NCBI GenBank assembly: GCA_019744815.1 | Contig: JAIEUA010000007.1 | Span: forward strand, 124,001-188,000 | Length of the DNA: 64,000 nucleotides | Origin: Phycisphaerales bacterium | GTDB lineage: Bacteria; Planctomycetota; Phycisphaerae; Phycisphaerales; UBA1924 | Reading direction: 5' to 3' | In this document: piece after piece, positions 11,551 to 21,500 of the stretch | How the letters are laid out: the number at the start of each line of letters is the position of its first letter | Position numbering within the stretch: the first letter of the stretch is position 1 | Notes under the pieces: generated by a model | Told to the model about the DNA's origin: nothing | The model's input: the letters and a program-made list of their open reading frames with translations, nothing else | The model's database searches: none | Made by a program: the position numbers and the translations under genes

Positions 11551-11742
11551 GGGACGAGCGTACCACGCGATGCGTCGACGCGCCGAGTGCGGCGGGTCGC
11601 GTGCAGCGGGACTTCTGCTTGTAGAAGCCCCGTGGCACTCCTTACGAGCGCGAGATCACCCGGCCAGATTCGTCGCAGCGTCGCACGGGGCGAGGACGCC
11701 CCGGCTCGCTTGTGCGTGGTCGTTGATAAGCAAGTGCGAGGG

Positions 11743-12858
11743 TTACGCCCGCGTTTGCAGGATGTCCGTGAGCACATCCGCCTGATGATCCGCGTGGTAG
11801 CTGCTGCGGACGAGCGGGCCGCTCTCGACGACCTTGAAGCCGCGCTTCAGGCCTTCTTCCTTGTACATCGCGAAAGTCTCGGGCGTGACCCAGCGGTCCA
11901 TCGGGAGGTGGTTGCGAGTCGGCTGGAGGTATTGGCCGATGGTCAAAATGTCCGTCGCCGCGGGCGCTCCATTCGTGGAACCGTTCTGACCTGCCCCACT
12001 GCTCCCCTGCCCCACTGACGCAGTGGTCTTCGCGATCACCTCATCCATCATCTCCAGCACCTCTTCGTCGCGTTCGCCGATGCCGACCATGATGCCGGTC
12101 TTGGCGACACCACCCTGCTCCTTCACGCGGCGGAGCAGTTCCAGCGAGCGGTCGAACTTCGCGCTCGGACGCACCGCGGGGTACATGCGGCGGACCGTCT
12201 CGAGGTTGTGATTGATGATGTGGGGCTTGGCGTCGATCACCATCTGGAGCGCCGGCCAGTTGCCCTCGAAGTCGGGGATGAGGACCTCGACGGACATGTT
12301 GGGGCAGGCTTCGCGGGTGCGGATGATGGTCTCGGCCCAGATGCCGGCGCCGCCGTCGGAGAGTTCGTCGCGGTTGACGCTGGTGATGACGACGTGCTTG
12401 AGGCCCATGAGGGCGAGGCTCTCGGCGACGCGGCGGGGTTCGTCTTTGTCGAGGGTGTTGGGGCGGCCGGTTTTGACGTTGCAGAAGCCGCAGGCGCGGG
12501 TGCAGGTGTCACCCAGGATCATGATGGTGGCGACGCCGCGGGCCCAGCACTCGCCCATGTTGGGGCAGCCGGCCTCCTCGCAGACCGTGTGCAACTTGTG
12601 GCTGTCCATGATGTTGCGCAGGCGGTTGTAGCCGGGGCCGCCGGGGACTTTGGCCTTGAGCCACGACGGCTTGCGCTTGACGAGGAGGTGTTCCTTGCCC
12701 TCGGTGTTGTTGAGGATGAGGTTGCTGAGGCTGACGATCGGCGCGTCAACCCGGCGGAGGGGGTCCCCGCCGGCGGGACGGGGATGGCGGGCCACCGTCT
12801 TGGCCAGCGCCTCGGGGGTCATGCCAGGGGGGAGGGGGGAGGGGGGAGGGGTCGTCAT
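11743..12858 (-). CDS. lipA: Lipoyl synthase
   Basis: LipA, a radical-SAM enzyme that inserts two sulfurs into octanoyl groups on lipoyl domains. Both cluster motifs are present: the auxiliary [12 protein letters not shown] and the radical-SAM CTRACGFC, plus the C-terminal RSSYHAD motif. From the ATG at 12858 it is 371 residues; the frame stays open to 13044, but the extra sequence translates a repeat palindrome and is unlikely to be protein. A Gly/Ser/Gln-rich stretch near residues 285-305 ([19 protein letters not shown]) interrupts the usual fold and is unusual for LipA. Its likely substrates include GcvH encoded at 61834. No lipB is visible nearby. Confidence 0.95.
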   Translation of the reverse strand: MTTPPPSPLPPGMTPEALAKTVARHPRPAGGDPLRRVDAPIVSLSNLILNNTEGKEHLLVKRKPSWLKAKVPGGPGYNRLRNIMDSHKLHTVCEEAGCPNMGECWARGVATIMILGDTCTRACGFCNVKTGRPNTLDKDEPRRVAESLALMGLKHVVITSVNRDELSDGGAGIWAETIIRTREACPNMSVEVLIPDFEGNWPALQMVIDAKPHIINHNLETVRRMYPAVRPSAKFDRSLELLRRVKEQGGVAKTGIMVGIGERDEEVLEMMDEVIAKTTASVGQGSSGAGQNGSTNGAPAATDILTIGQYLQPTRNHLPMDRWVTPETFAMYKEEGLKRGFKVVESGPLVRSSYHADHQADVLTDILQTRA

Positions 12859-12883
12859 GGACGGGGGGATGGTAGGGGAAGGG

Positions 12884-12982
12884 AAAAGCCCAAAGCTCAA
12901 AGCGGGAAAGCTCAAATCAAGGCATGGGACGGCGAAGTCGTGTGCCCGATTTGAGCTTTGAGCTTTGCTGCTTTGAGCTTTG
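12884..12982. repeat. TTTGAGC word-repeat palindrome, copy 1
   Basis: Left arm 12884-12918 repeats the word AAGCTCAAA; right arm 12948-12982 repeats TTTGAGC, giving a long imperfect inverted repeat around a roughly 29-base centre. A second copy with the same architecture but a different centre lies at 62218-62315. It is non-coding and sits between divergent genes. Confidence 0.8.
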
Positions 12983-13155
12983 CCGCTCCCGGCAGGCAAC
13001 AACTGCGCGAACCCGCAACGCCCCAGAAACGAACGTCCGATCAAAACACGGGCCCTATTCGACCGATGCAGTAGGTTGGAGAAAGATCGAACCGGCGGCT
13101 CGTATGCTGAGCGTCCGGTTTTGTCGCGTCGGCGTGCCGCCAGCGGGGGCGGCGT

Positions 13156-13182
13156 TTGACCAGCCTTGACCGAACCTTGACC
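13156..13182 (+). promoter_or_regulatory. Three helically phased TTGACC repeats
   Basis: TTGACC occurs at 13156-13161, 13166-13171 and 13177-13182, spaced 10 and 11 bases apart, ending 14 bases before the start of the exopolysaccharide export gene. One-helical-turn spacing is typical of a cooperative protein binding site; the binder is unknown. Confidence 0.4.
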
Positions 13183-13196
13183 GACTGGAGAGTCGC

Positions 13197-15005
13197 TTGA
13201 AGCAGTCCTGCAGCACCATGAACGTGTCCGCGTCTCGAGCTCTGCGGCTTGTGCTTGCCGCCGGTGCGGCCGGGGCGGGCCTGGGCCTGCTGACGGGCTG
13301 TGAGTCGGACTCGTTCTTTGATCCCTCGGTCGTGGGCCGCTGGGAGCACACGCCGACCAAGGTGCCGATCCTGGAGCGGATCGCGAGCATCGAGGAGGCG
13401 AAGGGCGATCTGGTCGAGATCAGCTCCCCCACTCCCGAGGACCTGTACACCGACCCGCGTGACTACCGAGTCGGCCCGGGCGACATCCTGCAGATCGAGA
13501 TTTACGACTTCGCGACGACGCAGACGGGGCAACCCGAGCAGTTCGAGCGGTCGGTGGATCCGACCGGCACCATCGACCTCCCCCAGTTGGGACGGCTGTT
13601 TGTGTCGGGCGAGTCGATCGAGGGCGTGCGCGCCACGATCGCCGACGCCATGAAGAAGTTCGTGGCCGAGCCGCTCGTGGGCGTGGTGGTGAAGGAGCTT
13701 CGTCAGCAGACGTACACCATGGTGGGCGCGGTGGAGCGTCCGGGGCCGTACTTCATCCCGTCGATCGATTACAAGTTGGTCGCGGCGTCGACGGCGGCAG
13801 GGCGGATCGATGAGTCGACCAAAGAGCTTCTGATCATCCGTTCGATCCCGCTGGACGAGCGGGTGATGAGCCCGCGTGATTCGCGGCGTTCGCCCCTCCC
13901 GAGCGCGGGGCCGAGCGGAACCGGACGGGGCACGACGCCGTCGGTGCCCACCGAGGCGCCCAAGTCGGGCGAGTCCTTGATTGATCTGATCGATGAACTT
14001 TCCAAGCCCGCGGGTGCGGCTCCGGCCGACAAGCCGGTGGCTCCGGCCAGTGAGACGCCGTCGAGACCGACGAGCGAGCCGCCGGTGCAACTGCCCGACA
14101 CTCCGGGCGCGCAGCCGAACCCTCCGGTGAGTCCGGCTCCGGCGAGTCCCGCTCCGGTCTCACCCAAGCCCGAACCCAAGCCCGAGCCCAAGAAGGAAGA
14201 ACCCAAGCCCGCCCAGCCGCCGGTGGACCTGCCTTCACCGGGCATGGTGAGCGGCTTTGATGAGTCGCGCCTCTCCTCCCGCGGCCGGAGCATGGCCCGG
14301 TTGGATGAGCCCGCGCGGTCGGGCACGCCGGTCGTGGATCTGCCCGACGCGGGCCGGACGGCGCAGCCCGCGACCGGTCGTGGCGATGAGCCCTCGACCT
14401 CGTGGGTCTTCCTCGACGGCAAGTGGGTGCAGCTGGCTGGGCCGGCGCCGCAGGGCAACGCCAAGGGCGAGAAGGCCCGAGATGAGAGGCCGCGGGTGGT
14501 GGCGCAGCGGGTGATCCGCGTCCCCTATAAGCAGCTCCTCGACGGCGATTCGAGCGTGAACATCGTGATCCGTCCCGGCGACGTGATCCGGGTGCCGTCG
14601 CCTCCGGTGGGCGAGATCTACGTGGACGGCCAGGTGAATCGGCCGGGCGTGTACAACATCCCGCAGACCGGACGCTTGACGCTGACGCGTGTGATCACGG
14701 CGGCGGGTGGATTGTCCAACCTGGCGATCCCGGAGCGCGTGGACCTGACTCGCGTTGTCGGCGACGGGCAGCAGGCGATCGTGCGGCTGGACCTGCGGGC
14801 GATCACCGAGGGCACGCAGCCGGATGTGTATCTCAAGCCGGACGACCGGATCAACGTGGGCACGAACTTCTGGGCGCTGCCGCTGGCGGTGATCCGCAGC
14901 GGGTTCCGCGCGAACTACGGGTTCGGGCTGGTGGTGGACCGGAACTTTGGTTCGGACATCTTCGGCGTGCCTCCGGAGTTGCGGGCTCGCAACAGGTTCT
15001 TCTAA
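13197..15005 (+). CDS. Polysaccharide export lipoprotein (Wza/GumB-like, SLBB domains)
   Basis: Outer-envelope polysaccharide export protein of 602 residues. It has a lipoprotein signal peptide with lipobox LLTGC, then a Poly_export domain ([17 protein letters not shown] ... [20 protein letters not shown]) and an SLBB block ([17 protein letters not shown]). A Pro/Lys/Glu-rich linker of about 150 residues (roughly 245-420) follows, then a second SLBB unit ([21 protein letters not shown]). The long linker is unusual for Wza homologs. The start is TTG at 13197, preceded by GGAGAG; ATG at 13218 is the alternative. It is the first gene of the exosortase/exopolysaccharide locus. Confidence 0.88.
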   Translation: MKQSCSTMNVSASRALRLVLAAGAAGAGLGLLTGCESDSFFDPSVVGRWEHTPTKVPILERIASIEEAKGDLVEISSPTPEDLYTDPRDYRVGPGDILQIEIYDFATTQTGQPEQFERSVDPTGTIDLPQLGRLFVSGESIEGVRATIADAMKKFVAEPLVGVVVKELRQQTYTMVGAVERPGPYFIPSIDYKLVAASTAAGRIDESTKELLIIRSIPLDERVMSPRDSRRSPLPSAGPSGTGRGTTPSVPTEAPKSGESLIDLIDELSKPAGAAPADKPVAPASETPSRPTSEPPVQLPDTPGAQPNPPVSPAPASPAPVSPKPEPKPEPKKEEPKPAQPPVDLPSPGMVSGFDESRLSSRGRSMARLDEPARSGTPVVDLPDAGRTAQPATGRGDEPSTSWVFLDGKWVQLAGPAPQGNAKGEKARDERPRVVAQRVIRVPYKQLLDGDSSVNIVIRPGDVIRVPSPPVGEIYVDGQVNRPGVYNIPQTGRLTLTRVITAAGGLSNLAIPERVDLTRVVGDGQQAIVRLDLRAITEGTQPDVYLKPDDRINVGTNFWALPLAVIRSGFRANYGFGLVVDRNFGSDIFGVPPELRARNRFF

Positions 15006-15181
15006 AGAGCGTGAAGGTGGGAGGTTTGCGAACCGCTCGGGTGGCCGCGTGCGCGATGGGTGCGCGCTTGAGAGGGGAGTCTTGAGAACAGGCTGAACTG
15101 GTCCGAAATTCGGGCCGATGACGCGCGACGCGGACGGCGGTCTCTGGGAACGGGGCCGGGGCCGCGACACGAGGCACGACC

Positions 15182-16174
15182 ATGGCTCAGACCACGCCGA
15201 ACATCACCGGGGACATCCTGCTGGACGCGGGCACCAACGAGCTGGAGGTGCTGGTGTTCCGGCTGGGGTCGGGGCACTTCGGGGTGAACGTGGCGAAGGT
15301 GCGGGAGGTGATCCGTCCGAGCAAGACGGTGCACGCGCCGGGGCAGCACGCGTCGGTGATCGGGATGTTCAACATCCGCGGGAGCGTGATACCGGTGGTG
15401 GACTTGGCGATGCACCTGGGCGTGGACAAGCGCTGGGGCGAGGGCGAGAACGCGCCCGAGGGGCGGGTGATCATCACCGAGTTCAACGGGATCCGGACCG
15501 GGTTCATGGTGGACACGGTGGACCAGATCCATCGGATGTCGTGGCAGCGGGTGCGTCCGACGCCGAGCGTGAACTTCGGGGGCAAGCACGCCAGCGCCGA
15601 CACGCTGGCGAGCACGACGGGCGTGATCGAGATGGGGGACAAGCTGATTCTGATGGTGGACTTTGAGTCGGTCGCGGACGCGATCCTGATCGAGAAGCGG
15701 CTGCACGTGGACAGCGTGCCCAACGAGCTGGGCGTGGATCGCGCGAGCAAGCGGGTGATCCTGGCGGAGGATTCGCCGTTCATGCGCGGGCTGATCACCA
15801 AGGTGTTCCGCAACTCGGGGTATGCGAAGCTTGAGGTGTATCCCGATGGCGAGGCGGCGTGGAACGCGGTGAAGGCGACCATCGACGGGGGCGATACGGC
15901 GACGCCGATCGACGCGGTGATCTCGGACATCGAGATGCCGCGGATGGACGGGCTGCACCTGTCGAGCCGGATCAAGGGCAACGCGGTGACCAAGGGGGTG
16001 CCGGTGGTGCTGTTCTCGTCGCTGGTCTCGGACGACAACCGCAAGAAGGGCGAGCAGGTGGGCGCGGACGTGCAGATCCCCAAGCCGGAGCTGGCGGAGA
16101 TGGTGCGGCTGGTGGACCAGATCGTGTCGGGCCGGGCCCCGGCGACGCGGACGGTCACGAGCGCGGCGGCCTGA
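15182..16174 (+). CDS. CheV-like chemotaxis adaptor (CheW + receiver)
   Basis: A 330-residue cytosolic protein. Residues about 15-165 are a CheW-like domain (EVLVFRLGSGHFGVNVAKVR, FNIRGSVIPVVDLAMHLG), which couples receptors to CheA. Residues about 185-320 are a receiver with AEDS near the N-terminus, phospho-acceptor Asp in VISDIEMPRMDG and a lysine in PKPEL. This order is that of CheV. It lies between the polysaccharide export gene and the exosortase, where a chemotaxis adaptor is unexpected; no CheA or receptor gene is in the window. It may read out a surface-signalling array; that is inference. Confidence 0.9.
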   Translation: MAQTTPNITGDILLDAGTNELEVLVFRLGSGHFGVNVAKVREVIRPSKTVHAPGQHASVIGMFNIRGSVIPVVDLAMHLGVDKRWGEGENAPEGRVIITEFNGIRTGFMVDTVDQIHRMSWQRVRPTPSVNFGGKHASADTLASTTGVIEMGDKLILMVDFESVADAILIEKRLHVDSVPNELGVDRASKRVILAEDSPFMRGLITKVFRNSGYAKLEVYPDGEAAWNAVKATIDGGDTATPIDAVISDIEMPRMDGLHLSSRIKGNAVTKGVPVVLFSSLVSDDNRKKGEQVGADVQIPKPELAEMVRLVDQIVSGRAPATRTVTSAAA

Positions 16175-16508
16175 GCCGGCGCGGTCTGTAACGGGCGTAT
16201 CGGCGCAAATTCGGCCCTTCCGGCACGCTTTCGGCCGGGTCGAGGCGAACCCGCACGGGGACAAGACGTAGCAGACATCAGGGATGCCGCGTGCGACGGC
16301 CTGGGTGTCGGTACGAACCCGTGGAGGCTGCATCGGCGGGCCGGGTTGGTCGATGTCTGTTGGGACTCGACGGGTGGGGCGGCAGGTTGGGGGTTCGGCA
16401 CGCGGCGTCGGGCGGTTCGAGCGTGCGGGCATCTCTACCCTGCTTTCCCGCCTGATGTGTTTCCTCTGGTTTGGGAGTGAAGCGACACTTTCGGAGCGAT
16501 GCATCGCG
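16175..16508 (+). other. Intergenic stretch before the exosortase
   Basis: The exosortase frame is open from 16284, but residues before about 16455 look unlike protein (Arg/Gly-rich, no hydrophobic pattern), so this is treated as leader DNA. GC-rich inverted words (CGGGT at 16236 against ACCCG at 16250) are present, but no promoter or riboswitch could be recognised. Confidence 0.4.
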
Positions 16509-18380
16509 GTGACGACCCTGTCCGCTCAACACCTTCCGGCCCAGCCGCGTGATCGGATCGCGGGCTTGCTCACGCCCGCGCAGCTGACGGCGGTGGTGCT
16601 GCTGCTCGTCGGCGTGGTGGCGGTGTTCTGGCAGTGGTTCGAGCGTCAGCATCGCCACTCGATGGGTGCGCCGAGCGACTGGGGGCACGCGTACGTGATC
16701 CCCCTGATCAGCGCGTACCTAGTGTGGCGCGATCGCGAGGCGATTACACGGACGCGGACGTCGACGTTCTGGCCGGGCTTGCTTCCGGTGCTCTTGGGCA
16801 TCGGGTCGTACTTCGTGGCGGTCGTGGTGGTGAAGAACCACATGATCCAGGGCTTGTCGATGGTGCTGACGATCGCGGGGCTGGCGCTGTTGCTGACGGG
16901 GCCGCGGATGTTCGGGCGGCTGTTCCTGCCGATTCTGTATCTGGTGTTTGCGATCACGATCAGCGAGATGATCATGATCAAGATCACGTTCCAGCTGCAG
17001 CTGATCGCCAGCCAGGGTGCGGGCGTGCTGCTGGCGTTGATCGGGCCCTTGATGGGGTTCACGGTCGACGTGGACGGCAACACGCTGTACATCACCCCGA
17101 CGGGCAAGGAGCCGCTGCCGTTGAACGTGGCGGAGGCGTGCTCGGGGATGCGGATGGTGATCGCGTTCTTCGCCCTGGCGGGCGCGGTGGCGTTGATCTC
17201 GAGCAAGTTCTGGTGGCAGCGGGTGGCGGTGCTGGTGCTGGCGTTGCCGGTGGCGGTGTTCATGAACATCGTGCGGGTGGCGATCCTGGGCATCGCGAGC
17301 AAGTACAGCCCGGAACTGACCAAGGGCGATGCCCACGTGATGATCGGGACGCTGCTCCTGCTCCCCGGGCTCATGCTGTTCCTGGGCATCGTGTGGGCGC
17401 TGGGGCGTGTGGTCGACGAGCCGGCGGCTACCAAGCCAGCCGCCGCGCCGACGCCGAGCGTGCCGGGCGCGAGCCCGAACCGCGGGAAGGTCGTCGACGG
17501 GTGGTCGTTGCTGCGGACTCCGGCGTTCATCGCCGCGATGTGCGTGATGACGCTGTCGGGCGCGAGCATGACGGCGGGTATCAAGTACGCCGGGATTCAT
17601 CTCAAGAAGCTGGCGATCTATCCGCCGGGTGATCGGCAGGTGGCGACGGTGTCGACCGACACGCCGTCGTGGCGGCAGATCGGTGCGGACAAGCTGGAGT
17701 CGGCCGAGGTGCTCGAGACCCTCGGGACGAGCAACTACGTGAGCCGCCAGTATCTCAAGAAGAGCAGCGAGAAGAGCGAACGTCCGATCGTGATCGACTT
17801 CCACGCGGCGTACTACACCGGGATGGTGGACACGGTGCCGCACGTTCCGGAGCGGTGCTTCGTGGGCGGGGGCATGCAGATCGGCAACGCGACCAAGACG
17901 GTGGGGTTGACGCTGGACAGCTCGGGCTGGTCGCCCGCGAACGTGGAGAACGCGAGCGAGCGCGGGCTGTACCGCCAGCGGGTTCCGAACTACGCGCGAG
18001 AAGGCGTCGGCACGAGCGTGATCCTGCCTCGGGAACCGGGGAAGATGCAGCTGCGGATCACCGAGTTCGCGAACAAGAGCGGCAAGAAGCTGTTCGCGGG
18101 CTACTTCTTCATCGCCAACGGCGGGCACGTGTCGAGCGCGGAGGAGGTCCGTCTGCTCGCGTTCGACCTCAAGAGCGATTACGCGTATTACCTGAAGGTG
18201 CAGTTCACCTCGTCGACGGTCAACTCGGCGGAAGAGCTGGCGCAGGAGGCTTCGAGCCTGCTGGGAGAGTTGCTGCCGGAGATCATGCGGTGCGTGCCGG
18301 ATTGGGTCGAGGTCGAGGCGGGTCGGTATCCGGCGAACAATGCGATCGGAGGCGGCGGAGAGAGCGGGGGAAAGTCGTGA
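16509..18380 (+). CDS. Exosortase fused to an EpsI-like (DUF3485) domain
   Basis: A multi-pass inner-membrane cysteine transpeptidase-like enzyme of the exosortase/EpsH family, which cleaves PEP-CTERM sorting signals and probably attaches proteins to envelope polymers. The predicted catalytic triad is intact: Cys211 in EACSGMR, Arg256 in FMNIVRVA and His276 in GDAHVMIG, within 7-8 membrane helices. After a Pro/Ala linker and another membrane segment (about residues 340-365), the C-terminal 260 residues match the EpsI-like DUF3485 domain (HAAYYTGMVDTVPHVPERCF). GTG 16509 is the chosen start, with GGAG about 11 bases upstream; ATG 16455 is also possible. No PEP-CTERM substrate is encoded in this window. 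Confidence 0.85.
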   Translation: MTTLSAQHLPAQPRDRIAGLLTPAQLTAVVLLLVGVVAVFWQWFERQHRHSMGAPSDWGHAYVIPLISAYLVWRDREAITRTRTSTFWPGLLPVLLGIGSYFVAVVVVKNHMIQGLSMVLTIAGLALLLTGPRMFGRLFLPILYLVFAITISEMIMIKITFQLQLIASQGAGVLLALIGPLMGFTVDVDGNTLYITPTGKEPLPLNVAEACSGMRMVIAFFALAGAVALISSKFWWQRVAVLVLALPVAVFMNIVRVAILGIASKYSPELTKGDAHVMIGTLLLLPGLMLFLGIVWALGRVVDEPAATKPAAAPTPSVPGASPNRGKVVDGWSLLRTPAFIAAMCVMTLSGASMTAGIKYAGIHLKKLAIYPPGDRQVATVSTDTPSWRQIGADKLESAEVLETLGTSNYVSRQYLKKSSEKSERPIVIDFHAAYYTGMVDTVPHVPERCFVGGGMQIGNATKTVGLTLDSSGWSPANVENASERGLYRQRVPNYAREGVGTSVILPREPGKMQLRITEFANKSGKKLFAGYFFIANGGHVSSAEEVRLLAFDLKSDYAYYLKVQFTSSTVNSAEELAQEASSLLGELLPEIMRCVPDWVEVEAGRYPANNAIGGGGESGGKS

Positions 18381-18423
18381 TATCGAGCGGGGATTTCGAG
18401 TAGGGTGGGAGTGGGATGAGGGG

Positions 18424-18516
18424 CCGCGGGTTGGATCCCGCGGGAGATGGACGGACCCGCGGCCGCGTTTCTCGCGGCCGCATTGCGTGGTTGAACAAAC
18501 GCCCCGATCGCGGGGC
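18424..18516 (+). other. Three consecutive strong hairpins in the leader of the TPR gene
   Basis: Three perfect stem-loops lie in the 150-base gap: CCGCGGG/CCCGCGG at 18424-18443, GCGGCCGCG-TTTCT-CGCGGCCGC at 18459-18481, and GCCCCG-ATCG-CGGGGC at 18501-18516. None is followed by a T-run, so they look more like RNA-stability or processing elements than classical terminators. Confidence 0.5.
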
Positions 18517-18532
18517 TCTGGAGTTGGAATCG

Positions 18533-21500
18533 ATGGCATCCAAAGTGAACGTCAAGTTCGTCGCGATCCTGGTGGGCGTGCTGATTCTGCTCGCCGGCGG
18601 CGTGGGTGGCGCGGCGATGTTCGTGCTGTTCAAGTCGGCGAAGGACCTTGCCTCGCAGGGCGACGCCCTCATGAAGGCGAACAACCCGACCGAGGCCGAG
18701 AAGGCGTACGCGAAGGCGGTGAACAAGGAGCCGACCAACGCGGAGTACCTGCGCAAGTGGCGGGACTCGCTGAGCCAGGTGGTGCCGAAGTCTCAGACGC
18801 TGTTCGACAGCAAGTACCCGCAGTACACGGTGGTGCGCAAGCGCCTGGCGGATCTGCTGAGGACCGACGTCGCGGCCCACCGCGATCACCTGGACACGCT
18901 GATCGAGATGCTGGGTGCGGGCTACAACCGCCAGTTGTGCGAGCAGATCGCGCAGACGACGACCGACGCTTTGGCCCAGTTCGGTGAGACCAAGCAGGGC
19001 GGCGAGTCGGACGTCCTGAAGCGCTACCGCGCGATGGCGAACCTGCGGATCATGACCGAGGCGCGGAACCTCAAGCCCGAGGTCGAGCAGCAGATCAAGA
19101 GCGACTTCGAGGCGGCGCTGGCGGCCGATCCGGGCGATGTCGAGAGCGTGATCGGGCTGCAGACGTGGCATCTCTACCAGGCGGACATGGCGATCCGCGG
19201 CGAGCGGCTGGACGAGGGCAACAAGCTGGCCGAGCAGGGCCGCAAGATCGTGAGGGACTTCCGCGCCAAGGCTCCCAACGAGCCCAAGGCCATGCTGGCC
19301 CAGATCGGCTGGCTCTTGACCGACGCGCGGCGTCAGGCTCAGGCGATGAGCAACCCGGCGGATCGCAAGAAGCTGGCGGACCAGCTCCGCGACGACGCCC
19401 GGAAGGGGCTGGACGAGGCCGACAAGGTGTTCGCCGCGGCGGATCCCAAGGAGCTGGAGGCGGCGACGCTCACGCAGTTCACGTTCCTGGAGCTGAACCT
19501 CGACGACAGCGGCAAGCTCACCCGCAGCCGAGCGGCCATCGACCGGGCGGTCCAGGCCCAGCCGGGCAACGCGGCGGTGCTGATGGCGCGGGCGGAGGCG
19601 GAGACGCTGGCCCGCGACTTTGACGCGGCCATCGCGACGCTGCAGGTGGTCCGTGACCTGCCCAATCCGCCCCTGAACGTGCAGGGCAAGCTCCTGTGGT
19701 TCCGCAAGAACGAAGCGCTCTTCCGCCAGGCGGCGATCTGCATGCGCGCGTGGGAGTACGCGGGCGACCCCGACGAGGCGAAGCTGAAGCAAGTCCGCGC
19801 CGGCTGGCTCGAGAAGGCCAAGTCGCGGCGCGGCGAACTGGCGAAGGTGGAGCCGGAGGGTTCGACCCGCCTGCTCTTCGTGGACGGCAAGATCAAGCTG
19901 GCGGAGGAGGATTACCTCAACGCTCAGCGTCTACTCCTGAGCTACCTGGCCAACGTGGGCGATCAGGACGCCGACGCGCTCTTCGCCGCGGCCAAGGCCT
20001 CGGCTCAGTTGAATCAGCCCGGCAAGGCGCGCGAGCTCCTGGAGAAGGCGCTGGCGATCAACCCCGGCAACGTGACGGCGATCATGCTCCTGGCGGAGGT
20101 GGAGATCCGCCTGCGCAACGTGCCGCGGGCCAAGGAACTGTACAAGATGGCCTCGGAGATGATCCCGGGCAACGAGGCGATCCAGCGGCGGCTGCTGGCG
20201 ATCGAGCAGGAGCTGGGCGAGAAGGCGGTGACCGACCCGGTGGCCAAGGTGGTCGCGGAGGCTCGGGCCAAGCAGCTCGCGGGCGATGAGAAGGGGGCCG
20301 CGGACACGCTCGAGGCCGGCATGGTCGCGAGCAACTACGCGCAGGAACTCACGATGCGGGTGGTGAACCTGAAGATGTCGCGGAACGACATCGACACCGC
20401 GACGAGCATCCTGGAGAAAGCCATCGCGGCGGCCAAGGACCGCCCGTCCGAGGCGGAGGTCTTCCAGAAGGCCCTGTCCGTGCTGAAGGCGGGCGACCCG
20501 ACCAAGGCGCGGCTGGTGGCGCTCGAACAGGCCAAGGACATCCCCCCGGCTCAGCGGGCGCTGCAGAAGGCGGCGATCCTGGATGCCGGCGGCGAGGTGT
20601 ACAAGGCGCAGGCCCAGGAGGCGTTCGCCGATCTGGCCAAGAACTTCCCCGAAGACTCGATGGTGATCGAGACGCTGTTCATCAAGGCGCTTCGCGAGAA
20701 GAAGCTGGATGAAGCGACCCGGTGGTCGGAAAAGGCGATCGCGAAGAACCTCGACACCTACGACGGCGTGACCTTCAAGGCCCGGCTGCTGGCGGCCCAG
20801 GGCCGCCGCGGCGAGGCGATCACGGCGATGGAGGCCGGGGCGAGCAAGTACAACTACAACGTGGAAGCCTGGCGGGTGCTCTCGGCGATGCAGTCCGAGG
20901 AAGGCCGCACCAACGACGCGGTGTCGAACATGAAGAAGGCGGTGGACCTGCGTCCCGACGACGCGACGAGTCTGCTGCAGTACTCCGCGACGCTGCAGAA
21001 CGCCGGTCGCACGGACGAGGCGCTGCGGATGATCCGCGACGCGTCGAAGCTGCTGCAGGACAACCCGGCGGTGCGTGACGAGTGGCTGCGGCTCGAGGGC
21101 ACCCTGGGTGACAAGGAGACGGCGCTGGCGGAGCGCAGCAAGGACGCCCTGCGCGACCCGACCAACCGCGCGTACAAGGTGCAGATCGCGGCTCTGAACG
21201 TGGACCTGCGCAAGTTCGACGAGGCCCGCAAGCGCATCGACGAGGTCCGCAAGTCGCAGGACGGCCCGGACATCGTGCAGATCGACGCGGCGTGGTACTA
21301 CGACCAGGCGAACGTTCCGGGGGCCGAGAAGGTCTTCCGTGATTACGCCGCGAAGGTCAAGGGCGAGGACGACGGCCCGGCGAAGTTCACCGACACGATG
21401 ATGGGGCTGGCCCGCTTTATGGCCCCACGCAACCAGGGTCGGATCGCGGTCAAGGCGCTGGAAGAGGCCCGCGCGACGCAGGACCCCAAGACGCTCCCGG

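Larger units (their letters stand above)
12859..13196. other. Intergenic region between divergent lipA and the export gene
   Basis: No gene is supported. It contains the TTTGAGC word-repeat palindrome (12884-12982), a TATGCT sequence at 13103-13108 that could be a -10 element without a clear -35, and three TTGACC repeats just before the export gene (13156-13182). Confidence 0.6.

Noticed and set aside
16236-16330. Possible c-di-GMP riboswitch before the exosortase
   Set aside because: GC-rich inverted words are present, but the conserved GEMM core sequence could not be found.
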